From NCBI RefSeq assembly GCF_018736045.1, contig NZ_CP076132.1, forward strand, positions 1,473,501 through 1,537,500: 64,000 nucleotides of DNA, read 5' to 3'. Made by a program: the position numbers and the translations under genes. Origin of the DNA: Flammeovirga yaeyamensis. Its GTDB lineage: Bacteria > Bacteroidota > Bacteroidia > Cytophagales > Flammeovirgaceae. Of this stretch, positions 19,701 to 29,121 are shown piece by piece. The notes beneath the pieces are model-generated. The model was not told the DNA's origin. It was given only the letters and a program-made list of their open reading frames with translations, and ran no database searches. Each line of letters starts with the position of its first letter. Within the stretch, counting starts at the first letter, position 1.

Positions 19701-20684
19701 TTAAAGCGTAATATTTACAATTGCATTATAACTACCTTTCAAAATTTCTGCCATTTTTTCAAAATTGAGCGTCTCTGGTAAATCAGATTTTTGATGGTAA
19801 TGAGGGTTTCTAAAAAAAGAAGTATCTGTAATCATAAGAGCATTCTGTTTAAAGTGCCAATAATTGCGATGATCGCTATTGGACAAGCCTTTAACACTTG
19901 AAGGTGCATTTATAGAATAGACACTTGTATTACAAACTTCTTTCATTAATGTTTTAAATTTCTTGACTGTAGCATGGTTATTCATGTCTCCCACGAGTGC
20001 AATAAAATCTGCAGCTTTGGGGTACAATAGGTCCAAACCTTTTATCGGATAGCTTTGAGAACCATCTGTTTCATCGAAATAACCAATCATTTCTAGACAT
20101 ATCATTAACTTGGTGTCTACTTTTTTATCAAAATTATGAGCGGCGTGTACATAGCTACCCATGTCTTTTGTTGTAAAGAAAGGTCTTTCTTCATTAGCAT
20201 AAGCAACAAGTTCTATGCAATAGTTTAAAGCAGGTTGATGTTCTTGTAATAATCTTGCAATTTCTAAAACACCTGCAATTCCACTTGCATTGTCATCAGC
20301 TCCATGTTGATCGCCAAAACTATCATAGTGTGCCCCTATAACAATTCTTGGAGCATTAGGGTTTCCATAAAAAGCAATAATATTTACATATTCTTCCCCT
20401 ACAGCCTCAAATTTTTGTTCGTGGGTTTCATAGCCAAATTCTTTTAATGAGTTACTGATGTAACCCAACGCTTCTGCTTGAGCGACTTTATTCTGATAAT
20501 TTCTATATCCAGTAGTAGAACATAAAGCAGTGACATGTTTTTCTAATTGTGATGCTTGTGCATTTATGTTTTTAGCCTGACTTTGGTTGAATACAATGTT
20601 ACCGACAGGTTGGTAAATTGATCGAACCAAAAGAAAAAATAGAAAGAAAAGTACGGTGATAATAATGGTTAGGGTGACTATCAT
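19701..20684 (-). CDS. M28-family metallopeptidase, membrane-anchored
   Basis: 327 residues. A single hydrophobic anchor (about 2-22) puts the catalytic domain in the periplasm. Zinc-site motifs of M28 aminopeptidases are visible: GAHYDS (His about 119), GADDNASG (Asp about 130), ANEERPFF (catalytic Glu and ligand Glu about 165-166), MICLEMIGY and SNSDHRNYW. The family removes N-terminal residues from peptides or, in some members, cyclises N-terminal Gln. It is likely in one transcript with the small gene at 19281. Confidence 0.88.
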   Translation of the reverse strand: MIVTLTIIITVLFFLFFLLVRSIYQPVGNIVFNQSQAKNINAQASQLEKHVTALCSTTGYRNYQNKVAQAEALGYISNSLKEFGYETHEQKFEAVGEEYVNIIAFYGNPNAPRIVIGAHYDSFGDQHGADDNASGIAGVLEIARLLQEHQPALNYCIELVAYANEERPFFTTKDMGSYVHAAHNFDKKVDTKLMICLEMIGYFDETDGSQSYPIKGLDLLYPKAADFIALVGDMNNHATVKKFKTLMKEVCNTSVYSINAPSSVKGLSNSDHRNYWHFKQNALMITDTSFFRNPHYHQKSDLPETLNFEKMAEILKGSYNAIVNITL

Positions 20685-20725
20685 GTAATGTTTAGTAATG
20701 CTTTAATGGTTTTCTAGATAAGAAT

Positions 20726-21448
20726 TTAATCATTTTTTTCTTCATATTTTATTTTTTCTGTGAAAACACCAAAATCCATTATTTTTCTACCTTCAAAAGA
20801 GAGTGTTTTATCAATTTTCGAAGGATGATGTGCTAATGCATGGTGAATAAGTTTTTCTTCTGTAGTTGTTTTCTTCAGTTCTGTTAGACCACCTTTTTCT
20901 AAAATAGGAAGATCGTAAGTAGTTGTTTCTTCGATGATCATCCAAAATGCGGCGTTAAAAGGTAGATTATTAAAATCTTTTTCTTTAGATAGATAAATGT
21001 CTAAAGTAATGGAGTCGCTATCTGCTCTGAAATGTTTTTTATGATCTGTAGTTTCTTGTTTTTTGAAATCATATTCTTCTTTAGTAGGAGCAAACTGACT
21101 AAAATAGGAGAAAGGTCCGCAGATAGCGTAGGGCTCATTATTCACTAAACAAAAGGTGATGATATTTTTTGATTCAATATCAAATACCATCATTTCTTTG
21201 GAGTTTCTTTTTTGTGCCACTCCAAAATAAGGAGCATCATCAAAGGTATAAATAAAGAACTGATGAATCTCGGCTCCTTTAGTTTCTACTATTTCATAGA
21301 CTTTATTGAACTTATATGATTCTTTAAATACACTGGCATCAGAGTTTTTTTCCATATACTCTATAAAGGAATCAAAAAACTCGGTGGTTTGTGCCGATAA
21401 AGAGAAGGATGTCAATAACAGTATTATAATAGAAAAAAGGTGCCTCAT
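20726..21448 (-). CDS. Secreted protein of unknown function
   Basis: 240 residues with a clear signal peptide (about 1-19, ending SLSAQ). The mature part has mixed strands and helices, no Cys pattern, no repeats and no recognised domain. Segments such as FFIYTFDDAPYFGVAQKRN and EMMVFDIESKNIITFCLVNNEPYAICGPF suggest a beta-rich N-terminal half. It lies 41 bases upstream of the M28 peptidase on the same strand. It is divergent from the Ddl-like gene across 220 bases. Confidence 0.7.
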   Translation of the reverse strand: MRHLFSIIILLLTSFSLSAQTTEFFDSFIEYMEKNSDASVFKESYKFNKVYEIVETKGAEIHQFFIYTFDDAPYFGVAQKRNSKEMMVFDIESKNIITFCLVNNEPYAICGPFSYFSQFAPTKEEYDFKKQETTDHKKHFRADSDSITLDIYLSKEKDFNNLPFNAAFWMIIEETTTYDLPILEKGGLTELKKTTTEEKLIHHALAHHPSKIDKTLSFEGRKIMDFGVFTEKIKYEEKND

Positions 21449-21671
21449 AAATGGTTGGTTCTATTTTGAATTAGCTAAAGTAATCAACAAATATTAGAAT
21501 TACTTAGTTTCGAGTTTTTTCATATTTCCCTTTAAAATTGAGGAGAATATGAGAGAGTGTTTGTAAAAGTAATGCTTCATTAAATCATCTTTCTAGATTG
21601 TTGGTAAAAAACTCTAAATAATCTAATTACACCACTAAAAACTTATCTCCTTTTTACTAAATTTGTTGGTC

Positions 21672-24383
21672 ATGATGAAAATAGGAATTTTTTTCGGAGG
21701 TATTTCACGAGAACGTGAAATCTCATTTGCAGGAGGTAGAACAGTTTATGATAACTTAGACAAACAATTGTTCGAGCCTGTTCCAATATTTGTTGATAGT
21801 TTAGGTAACTTCATTCATTTAGATTGGAGTTTTGTATATAAAGGTACTGTACGTGATTTTTACCCACCAGTACCAAGTGTTCCTACTAATTTATCGGGTT
21901 TCCAAATGTATGTGGAATCTCTAGGTAATTTATCGGAAGAACAATTAAATGAAATGGCTAGTTTGGTTGGGCAACGTGTTAAGCCCGACGATTTCGGTCA
22001 GTTATTTGATTTTGCTTTCTTGGCATTACACGGCCCGTACGGAGAGGATGGTAACCTTCAAGGTTTATTGGAGTGGTACGGTATTCCTTATTCAGGTGCA
22101 GGTGTGTTGTCTTCTGCAATTGGTATTGACAAGATTACTCAGAAGAAATTATTCTCTGATCTTGGTTTGGTTACACCAGATTATAGAGTAATCGATGCCA
22201 ACGATTTAACCGAAGATCAAGTAGCAACAACTTTTACTTCATTAAAGGAAGCTTTAGGAATGCCATTGGTAGTGAAAGCACCAAGACAAGGTTCTTCTTT
22301 AGGGGTGAGTATTGTGAAAGAGGATAGCGTTGAAGCTTTCCAAGCGGCAGCTAAAAAGTCATTATTTATAGATGAGATAAAACATGAACAATGGACTTCT
22401 TTATCTGATGAAGATAAAATGCGTTTTGTTCATGATTTTGTCGATGTGCGATTGGGTATCGGTCTTCCTGTTTACGTAAACGGAGATAGCGAAAAGATAC
22501 TTTACAATCCAAAAGAACTATATGATCACCTCACTTCTGAATTGGAAGAAAAAGGGAATGATATGGTGAGTTATCAATCATTGGACGCTGAAGAACGTCT
22601 ATTGATTGAGCAACATGTGAAGGGAAGAGAATTCTCTTGTATTGTTGTGGAAGATGAAGATACTCAACCTTTGGCATTGCCTCCTACAGAAATTGTTCGT
22701 GGTAACGAGGGAGTATTTGATTACCGATCTAAATACCTTCCTGGTATGAGTAGAAAAGTGACACCAATTGATCTTCCTATAGAAAAGGTGAGAGAAATCC
22801 AATCGAAATGTGAAGAGTTGTACACCAAACTACAATTTGATGTATATGCTAGAATTGATGGATTCGTTACTGAAAGCGGTGAGGTATTTTTAAATGATCC
22901 GAATACGACTTCAGGTATGATGCCTTCATCATTCTTCTTCCATCAGGCAGCTGAAATTGGACTAAATCCATCTCAATTCCTTACGTTCATCATCAGAACA
23001 TCTTTGGCTTGTAGAATTCGCTCGGGTAAGAATACTGTGGTGACTAAACCGCTATTAAAAGAGTTGGATCAGCAGATTGCTCAGTTGTCATCAGACGATC
23101 AACAAAAAAGAAGAGTGGGTGTGATTATGGGAGGTTACTCTTCGGAACGTCACATTTCTGTAGAAAGTGGTAGAAACATCTATGAGAAGTTGGCTTCATC
23201 ACATAAATATGAGGCGATTCCTATTTTCTTGACAGGAAGTAATGAGCATCACGAGATCTATGAACTACCGATCAACATCATGTTGAAAGATAATGCGGAT
23301 GATATCAAATTAAAGATTGAACAAGCATTATCGGGAGAGAAGCATGAAGTATTGACGGAAGCGATTCAAAAAGCATCAAAAATTACAGATAAATATGCTG
23401 CAGGAGCCTGTTTTGATCCTAAGCCTTTAAATTATGATACTTTAAAGGATAGAGTAGATGCAGTATTTATTGCTTTACATGGTCGTCCAGGTGAAGATGG
23501 AGCTGTACAGAAACATCTGAACGAAAAAGGTATTCCTTACAATGGTTCTGATGTAGATAGCTCTGAAATTACAATTGATAAATTTGCCACTACAGAAATT
23601 CTTGGTGAAAAAGAAGTGTTTGTGGCTGAACATATGTTGTTGCAAAAAGCAGTTTGGCAAAATGATGCTAAAGCAGCGATCGATGAAGTGGAATCTAAAT
23701 TTAATTATCCACTTATCGCTAAGCCTGCCGATGATGGCTGTTCTTCTGCAGTGGTGATGGTGAAGAATAGAAATACATTAGAATTCTTTGCTGAAGCTAT
23801 GTTCAGAAATGAAGAAGAGGTAGCTGAAGATTTAAGAAATAAATTACATCTTGATAAAAATGAGGAATTCCCAAGTAAGCAGAAAATCTTAATTGAGGAG
23901 TTGATCAGTGCGAAAGATGCGGATCATTTCTTAGAGATCACTGGTGGTATGTTAACAAAGTGGCATGAAGATGGCACTCGTACATACGAAGTGTTTGAAC
24001 CATCCGAGGCTTTAGCAAGTGGTGAAATTTTATCGCTTGAAGAAAAATTCTTAGCAGGAGAAGGGCAGAACATTACTCCTCCAAGATTTTCTCCTGATGC
24101 TGATGAGCAAAAATGGATTTCTGATGCAGTAAGAAAAGACTTGGAGAATGTTGCCAAAATCCTAAATGTACAAGGGTATTGTAGAATCGATGCTTTTGTG
24201 AGAATCTGGAAAGAGGAGAAGAGAGTAGAAACAATTATTATTGAAGTAAATTCGCTTCCGGGAATGACTCCTGCTACTTGTATTTTCCATCAAGCGGCAA
24301 TTAACGGTTACAAACCTTACGACTTTATTGATAATATTCTAGAATACGGAAGACAAAGAACTGAAGCTAAGCTTAGCAGATAG
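21672..24383 (+). CDS. Tandem (fused) double D-alanine-D-alanine ligase-like protein
   Basis: About 903 residues made of two complete Ddl-like ATP-grasp units; a single Ddl is about 310-370. Unit 1 (1 to about 470) has FFGGISREREISFAGG, LALHGPYGEDGNLQG, KAPRQGSSLGV and FDYRSKYLPG, but its metal motif reads NDPNTTSGM instead of ExNTxPGM. Unit 2 (from about 479) has MGGYSSERHISVESG, LHGRPGEDGAVQ and canonical EVNSLPGMT, but its loops are altered (KPADDGCSSAV; SLEEKFLAGEG instead of YxxKY). Each unit keeps what the other has lost. The start is the ATG at 21672 or 21675; a TTG at 21663 is less likely. The PASTA gene follows 6 bases on, the usual Bacteroidota ddl neighbourhood. Whether it ligates D-Ala-D-Ala is not shown. 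Confidence 0.85.
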   Translation: MMKIGIFFGGISREREISFAGGRTVYDNLDKQLFEPVPIFVDSLGNFIHLDWSFVYKGTVRDFYPPVPSVPTNLSGFQMYVESLGNLSEEQLNEMASLVGQRVKPDDFGQLFDFAFLALHGPYGEDGNLQGLLEWYGIPYSGAGVLSSAIGIDKITQKKLFSDLGLVTPDYRVIDANDLTEDQVATTFTSLKEALGMPLVVKAPRQGSSLGVSIVKEDSVEAFQAAAKKSLFIDEIKHEQWTSLSDEDKMRFVHDFVDVRLGIGLPVYVNGDSEKILYNPKELYDHLTSELEEKGNDMVSYQSLDAEERLLIEQHVKGREFSCIVVEDEDTQPLALPPTEIVRGNEGVFDYRSKYLPGMSRKVTPIDLPIEKVREIQSKCEELYTKLQFDVYARIDGFVTESGEVFLNDPNTTSGMMPSSFFFHQAAEIGLNPSQFLTFIIRTSLACRIRSGKNTVVTKPLLKELDQQIAQLSSDDQQKRRVGVIMGGYSSERHISVESGRNIYEKLASSHKYEAIPIFLTGSNEHHEIYELPINIMLKDNADDIKLKIEQALSGEKHEVLTEAIQKASKITDKYAAGACFDPKPLNYDTLKDRVDAVFIALHGRPGEDGAVQKHLNEKGIPYNGSDVDSSEITIDKFATTEILGEKEVFVAEHMLLQKAVWQNDAKAAIDEVESKFNYPLIAKPADDGCSSAVVMVKNRNTLEFFAEAMFRNEEEVAEDLRNKLHLDKNEEFPSKQKILIEELISAKDADHFLEITGGMLTKWHEDGTRTYEVFEPSEALASGEILSLEEKFLAGEGQNITPPRFSPDADEQKWISDAVRKDLENVAKILNVQGYCRIDAFVRIWKEEKRVETIIIEVNSLPGMTPATCIFHQAAINGYKPYDFIDNILEYGRQRTEAKLSR

Positions 24384-24389
24384 ATAACT

Positions 24390-25232
24390 ATGGATACAAA
24401 TAAAATTAAAAAACTGATTTTTGGAGAGTCACCTTCGGCTCTACTTATTAATATCGTTTTAATACTTTTTGCAGGTTTATTGAGTATGTGGATATTCTTC
24501 GAAGGATATCTAAGTGTAGCAACTAAACACGGAGAAACAGTGACAGTGCCTAATGTAGATAGCTTATCTTTTGAAGATGCTATTAAAAGGTTAGAGTCTG
24601 CTGGATTACGTTACACAGTATTTGATTCTGCACCTGTAAACTATAATCCCGATCTTCCATATCTTACAGTTTTGGCACAAACGCCTAAAGCTGGAGACAA
24701 AGTGAAAGATAATAGAAATATCTACCTTACGTTAAACCCCTCTCAAGCAGAATTAGTGAAGTTAGATGATATCTTGACTTCTTCTTTAAAGAATGCTGCT
24801 GAGAAAATGAGAACAATTGGTGTGAAGCCTGGTAAAATTACAAGGGTAGAAGACCGTTATCAAGGTATCTTAGAGGTTAGATATCAAGGTCAGCTTGTAC
24901 AGAAGTACGATAGAAAGTTGAGAAAGAAAATTATCACTTCTAGAAAAGTACATAGAGGTGGAAAAGTAGATATTGTGGTTGGAGATGGTTTAGGTAAATC
25001 TCAAACAGATGTGCCTAATCTTGTGGGGATGACAGAAGGAGATGCGGAATTCGTTTTGTTTGGTCAAGGTTTGGGTAAAGGAACCACTCACTATGTGGCT
25101 TCAGAATTACAACCTGGAACAGTTGTAAAACAATATCCTTCTGCAGAAGAAGATGAAGAAGGCATTAAGCCAAAAATAAGATACGGTAGAACTATTGAGC
25201 TGTGGGTATCTCAATATTCTGGTAAGAATTAA
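24390..25232 (+). CDS. Membrane-anchored PASTA-domain protein
   Basis: 280 residues. A short cytoplasmic tail and one membrane helix (about 18-40) precede three PASTA-like repeats. The first starts VTVPNVDSLSFEDAIKRLESAGL, the second covers about 108-190, and the third starts DVPNLVGMTEGDAEFVLFGQGLG. PASTA domains bind peptidoglycan fragments in the periplasm. There is no kinase or penicillin-binding domain. Its 6-base spacing from the Ddl-like gene supports a shared cell-wall role. Confidence 0.9.
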   Translation: MDTNKIKKLIFGESPSALLINIVLILFAGLLSMWIFFEGYLSVATKHGETVTVPNVDSLSFEDAIKRLESAGLRYTVFDSAPVNYNPDLPYLTVLAQTPKAGDKVKDNRNIYLTLNPSQAELVKLDDILTSSLKNAAEKMRTIGVKPGKITRVEDRYQGILEVRYQGQLVQKYDRKLRKKIITSRKVHRGGKVDIVVGDGLGKSQTDVPNLVGMTEGDAEFVLFGQGLGKGTTHYVASELQPGTVVKQYPSAEEDEEGIKPKIRYGRTIELWVSQYSGKN

Positions 25233-25236
25233 TTAG

Positions 25237-25266
25237 AAAAAAGGGAATCGAAAGATTCCCTTTTTT
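25237..25266. terminator. Bidirectional terminator between PASTA and LRR genes
   Basis: aaaaaagggaatc and its complement form a stem of about 13 bp around a gaaa tetraloop, with a T run on either strand. It overlaps the last two bases of the LRR gene. Confidence 0.88.
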
Positions 25267-26152
25267 AATGGATAATATGTGTACTTCCTAATTCCAGTTT
25301 TAATTTTTCAATCTCTTTATCAGGAATAAGATTACCAGATAAATCTAACGTCTCCAAGTTTTTCATATCGTAAAACTCTTTAGGAATTTTTGTCAGTTGA
25401 TTCAAAGAAAGGTTTAATACTTTTAAGCTTTTTAGCTCAGAAATCTGATGACTAATATGTGAAATATGATTTCCTCTTAAATTAAGTTTAGACAGGTGAG
25501 TTAATTTATATATACTGTGAGGAAGTTCTTTAATTTTATTCTGACTCAAGTTAAGCTCGTATAAATACTGTAATTCATCGAGTTCTTCAGGTACTTTTTC
25601 TATATAATTCTGACTTAAATTTAAGGCTATAAGGTTGGGGTGATGAGTACAGAAATCAGTATCAATTGCTTTTATTTTGTTGTTATTTAAGTTGATGGAT
25701 ATTAACTGTGTCATTTTATCAATTGATTCTGGAAAAGAAGAAATTTGATGATTCACTAACTCAACACATAAGACACTTTCAGGATTATCCACAGTATAAT
25801 TTAGTTGAACTGCTTCAAAAAGACCGCGTTCATACAATTGTTTAATGGCATTGGGAAAACCATATTTCATTGCAGAAATCAAATCATAACAAAAATCGGG
25901 ATTATAATAACCATTTTCTTTACCATGCAAATCTTTACTGAGACCTCTATAATAATAGGCTTCAGCTAGATTATCCTGAATACTAAGAGCCATAGTAAAC
26001 TCACCAATAGCCTTAATATATTGTTTCTGATGATAATAACTTTTTCCTTGATTTAAATACTTATTTGGATCGTTATTGAATGGATTGTGAAATGCACTAA
26101 ATAGAATAAAAAAGGAAATGAGGGAGATAGTTGCTTTAATTGATATTTTCAT
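25265..26152 (-). CDS. Secreted TPR + leucine-rich-repeat protein
   Basis: 295 residues. A signal peptide (about 1-22) is followed by TPR-like helices (about 30-75, YLNQGKSYYHQKQYIKAIGEF and LAEAYYYRGLSKD). Six or so LRRs cover about 145-285, each with LxxLNLxxNxIxxIP spacing (LIALNLSQNYIEKVPEEL, LSKLNLRGNHISHI). The LRR type is the short bacterial 23-residue form used in protein binding. It is probably periplasmic or surface-exposed; the partner is unknown. Confidence 0.82.
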   Translation of the reverse strand: MKISIKATISLISFFILFSAFHNPFNNDPNKYLNQGKSYYHQKQYIKAIGEFTMALSIQDNLAEAYYYRGLSKDLHGKENGYYNPDFCYDLISAMKYGFPNAIKQLYERGLFEAVQLNYTVDNPESVLCVELVNHQISSFPESIDKMTQLISINLNNNKIKAIDTDFCTHHPNLIALNLSQNYIEKVPEELDELQYLYELNLSQNKIKELPHSIYKLTHLSKLNLRGNHISHISHQISELKSLKVLNLSLNQLTKIPKEFYDMKNLETLDLSGNLIPDKEIEKLKLELGSTHIIH

Positions 26153-26270
26153 GATGAATAGCTAAATCGGGTACATAATAATAACCGAAGTTAACATCAA
26201 ATAGTTCTAGGGTGTTGTGGCCAATAATATTAAAGTGAAACATCTTATTTGCATCATCCAAATCTATTAC

Positions 26271-26440
26271 TTTTTGCCTCTTACTTCTTACCTCAAAAAA
26301 ATCACCCTTTGGATAAAACCTTGAGCTTTTGATGCTCTTTCAAACTAAATAGATCTTCCCACTTAGTTCCTTAGTTCTTAGTTTCTTAGTTAAAACGAGC
26401 GTTAACTTTCTATCTGCTACCTGCTACCTGCTACCTGCCC
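26271..26440 (-). repeat. Family-2 modular intergenic repeat, copy E (overlaps cdaA end)
   Basis: Read on the minus strand, the order is: a 7-nt array gcaggta x3-4 (26411-26440); aacgctcgtttt (about 26393-26406); an array of gaactaag-like units (26361-26391); a hairpin-like core starting gcatcaaaagctcaagg (26301-26335); and a gaggtaagaagtaagag block (26276-26294). The same modules in the same order occur at 47022-47187, and part of them at 45997-46157. The first array encodes the last residues and the stop codon of cdaA. Confidence 0.7.
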
Positions 26441-27253
26441 AGTAGCAACCACTTCTTCCTCATCATCCGTCATATATCTCCTAATCTTACCTCTTAATTC
26501 AATAGCTGAGATATTATGGTTAATCACTCCTCCTTGAATATAAGACATCTGACCTGTTTCTTCAGATACAATGAGAACAATTGCATTAGTGTTTTCAGTC
26601 ATACCAATACCGGCACGGTGGCGAAGTCCCATAGTGGCAGGGATATTCGGGTTTTCAGATACTGGTAAGATACAACGGGCAGCTTCGATTCGATTGTTGT
26701 AAATCAAACAAGCGCCGTCGTGCATAGGTGAGTTTTTGAAGAAAATAGAGAGCAACATCCTTTTGGAGATTTTTGCATCTACATAATCGCCCGTTTCAGC
26801 ATAGAAAGATAAATCGCTGTCTTTAGAAATAACGATAAGAGCACCTGTGTTGGTACTACTCATGTCTTTCATCGCATCAATAATAGAAGGAATATCTAAA
26901 TTGATGGTAGATCCTTTGCCTTTCGTTTTGAAAAGTTGAAATAAAGGGAAGTTTTTGAAATCGGTGGATTTCCCGATAAGAAGAAGAAACTTTCTGATTT
27001 CTTGTTGGAATAGAATAATGGCTGCAATCACCCCAACATCAATAAACTGACTTAGTATTTCGGAAAGCAACTCCATATCGGTAGCCTTCACCACTAAGTA
27101 AGTAAGGTAAATAGATAATCCCCCAACGAAAATCTTTAATGCAACACTCCCTTTTATTAATTTATACAAATGAAAAAGCAGCACCGATACGAAAAGTATA
27201 TCGAGAAAATCAACGAAATTAATTTCTAAAAAGCCAAAGCTGAATAAAAACAT
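26417..27253 (-). CDS. cdaA: Diadenylate cyclase CdaA
   Basis: 278 residues. Three N-terminal membrane helices (about 10-90) lead into a DAC (DisA_N) domain, which makes c-di-AMP from two ATP. The catalytic motifs MHDGACLIYNNRIEAARC (DGA) and MGLRHRAGIGM (RHR) are intact. folP lies upstream on the same strand, as in other Bacteroidota. The C-terminus ends GQVAGSR and is encoded by a 7-nt tandem repeat (gcaggta), so the last residues and the stop codon come from repeat DNA rather than conserved coding sequence. Confidence 0.95.
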   Translation of the reverse strand: MFLFSFGFLEINFVDFLDILFVSVLLFHLYKLIKGSVALKIFVGGLSIYLTYLVVKATDMELLSEILSQFIDVGVIAAIILFQQEIRKFLLLIGKSTDFKNFPLFQLFKTKGKGSTINLDIPSIIDAMKDMSSTNTGALIVISKDSDLSFYAETGDYVDAKISKRMLLSIFFKNSPMHDGACLIYNNRIEAARCILPVSENPNIPATMGLRHRAGIGMTENTNAIVLIVSEETGQMSYIQGGVINHNISAIELRGKIRRYMTDDEEEVVATGQVAGSR

Positions 27254-27457
27254 TGAGTGACTACTTGAAAAGTAAAAATTAAACAGGGTCGTAGGGGATA
27301 AAACTTAAAGTTTCTTCCAAAAATACTATTACTCTCAATTAACTAAAAAATTAGACCAAAACAGTATTTTTAGAAAGTTTTTTACTAAAACTTTCCTTAT
27401 AAAACAGGGGGTTAAAGATTCTCCTTGCTACTAGAATACAAAAATAATTTCTTTCTG

Positions 27458-28306
27458 CTAAAAAAGAACGGTTTCTGAAAATAGTTTTACACATTCTGCA
27501 GCTTCTTTTACATCATGCACTCTTAGGATATTTCCACCCTGCTGTAAAGCTATGGTATTAATTACAGTAGTGCCATTCAAAGCATCTTTTGCTTCGATGT
27601 TTAACTTCTTGGTAATCATCGATTTTCTAGAAACTCCGACTAAAATTGGGCAGGCCAAAGCTTGTAGGGTGGACATCTCTCGAAGTAATTCATAATTCTG
27701 ATCTAACGTTTTAGCAAAACCGAATCCGGGATCAATAATCAAATCTACCGCACCACTTTTAATAAATTCGATTCTTCTTTCAGAAAAATACTTCATCACC
27801 TCGTGGGTCACTCCATTTGGATAGTCGGTAAGCGTTTGCATTGTTTGTGGAGTTCCTCTCATGTGCATCATGATGTAGGGGACGTCAAGATCAGCCACAG
27901 TTTGATACATTTTTGCGTCTAATTTTCCTCCTGATATATCATTTATTATTCCTGCACCAGCTTGAATACTTTGTCGAGCAACTTCGCTTCTGAATGTATC
28001 AATAGATAGGATAGCTTCTGGGAATTGTGAAGAGATTTGATCAATAATAGGAAGTACTCTTTCCAATTCTTCCTTTTCATTTACATGATCTGCTCCAGGT
28101 CTAGAGGAGTAGCCACCGATATCAAGTATAGTTGCTCCGTCTTGAAGCATTTTTTCAGCTTGCTGAATTGCATCATCCACAAAAAGCTTACGACTTTGAT
28201 TATAAAATGAGTCAGGAGTAGCGTTAATGATCCCCATTACCTTGGGAGTATTAAAATCTAGTAACGTTCCTTTAATTTTTATAGATAAATTTTTTGATTT
28301 ACTCAT
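27458..28306 (-). CDS. folP: Dihydropteroate synthase
   Basis: 282 residues, typical length. It condenses p-aminobenzoate with dihydropterin pyrophosphate in folate synthesis. Motifs: MGIINATPDSFYN, GATILDIGGYSSRPGA, SIDTFRSEVARQ, NDISGG, MHMRGTPQTMQ, DPGFGFAKTLDQN, GVSRKSMI and RVHDVKEA. The 204-base gap to cdaA holds an inverted repeat (27312-27328 with 27363-27376) that could fold in the cdaA leader. It is divergent from the DUF1599 gene. Confidence 0.97.
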   Translation of the reverse strand: MSKSKNLSIKIKGTLLDFNTPKVMGIINATPDSFYNQSRKLFVDDAIQQAEKMLQDGATILDIGGYSSRPGADHVNEKEELERVLPIIDQISSQFPEAILSIDTFRSEVARQSIQAGAGIINDISGGKLDAKMYQTVADLDVPYIMMHMRGTPQTMQTLTDYPNGVTHEVMKYFSERRIEFIKSGAVDLIIDPGFGFAKTLDQNYELLREMSTLQALACPILVGVSRKSMITKKLNIEAKDALNGTTVINTIALQQGGNILRVHDVKEAAECVKLFSETVLF

Positions 28307-28460
28307 TTTATATTTGTGCTAATAACGGTAAGTGGTAACTTTACATCAAAGTTAGCTGAAAAATAGTCGAAGGACATCGAAGGGGAGATTTTTTTGATCA
28401 AAGAGTTGATATTTTTTAGATCATATCAAACTACTAGGTGCTTTCATTAAAAAATATAGA

Positions 28461-29009
28461 ATGTCAGAAAATAAAACAGAAATAGAATTCAAAGCAGTTC
28501 TTTCGGAATGCAGATCTTTATTTGAGAAAAAAACGATTGATTATGGTACTGCATGGAGAATCTTAAGATTATCTTCCATTACAGATCAAATCTATATCAA
28601 AGCGATGCGTATCCGATCGATTCAAGAGAAAGGAGAGCAGAAAATTGATGAAGATATCAACGGAGAATTTGTAGCCATTATTAATTATTGTTTGATGGCA
28701 TTGACGCAATTAGAATTGATGGACGATGATCGTATGGAGATTCCTGCGGAAGAGGTAATGGGATACTACGATAAGCATGCAACGAATACAATGAATTTGA
28801 TGTTCAATAAAAATCATGATTACGGAGAGGCTTGGAGAATGATGCGTGTTTCTGGAATTACCGACATTATTTTAATGAAACTACTAAGAGTAAAACAAAT
28901 TGAAGGAAACGATGGTAAAACTATTGTGTCGGAAGGAGTAGATGCTAATTATCAGGATATGATTAATTATTCTATTTTTGCCTTAATTCTTTCGGGGTTT
29001 GCATCTTAA
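28461..29009 (+). CDS. DUF1599-domain protein (internal duplication)
   Basis: 182 residues containing two copies of one motif: LFEKKTIDYGTAWRILR then LMFNKNHDYGEAWRMMR, each followed by ITDxIxxKxxRxxxIE. This matches DUF1599, a Bacteroidota family usually next to folP/cdaA and a BT_3928-type gene, as here. Some members show distant similarity to MazG-like or nucleotide-binding helical proteins, but no activity is established. Cytoplasmic; no signal peptide. Confidence 0.9.
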   Translation: MSENKTEIEFKAVLSECRSLFEKKTIDYGTAWRILRLSSITDQIYIKAMRIRSIQEKGEQKIDEDINGEFVAIINYCLMALTQLELMDDDRMEIPAEEVMGYYDKHATNTMNLMFNKNHDYGEAWRMMRVSGITDIILMKLLRVKQIEGNDGKTIVSEGVDANYQDMINYSIFALILSGFAS

Positions 29010-29121
29010 TTAATATATTTAAAGCAGAGTTCTCTGTAATTCTTTTACATAGAACTTCGTTTGAAATTAGGGGATTTTTTCAACTGCATATTTAGACTAG
29101 CACAAGCAACAACAAAATCAA

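Noticed and set aside
26361-26440. CRISPR array (also considered at 47065-47187)
   Set aside because: Units are 7-8 bases directly in tandem with no spacers; no cas genes.
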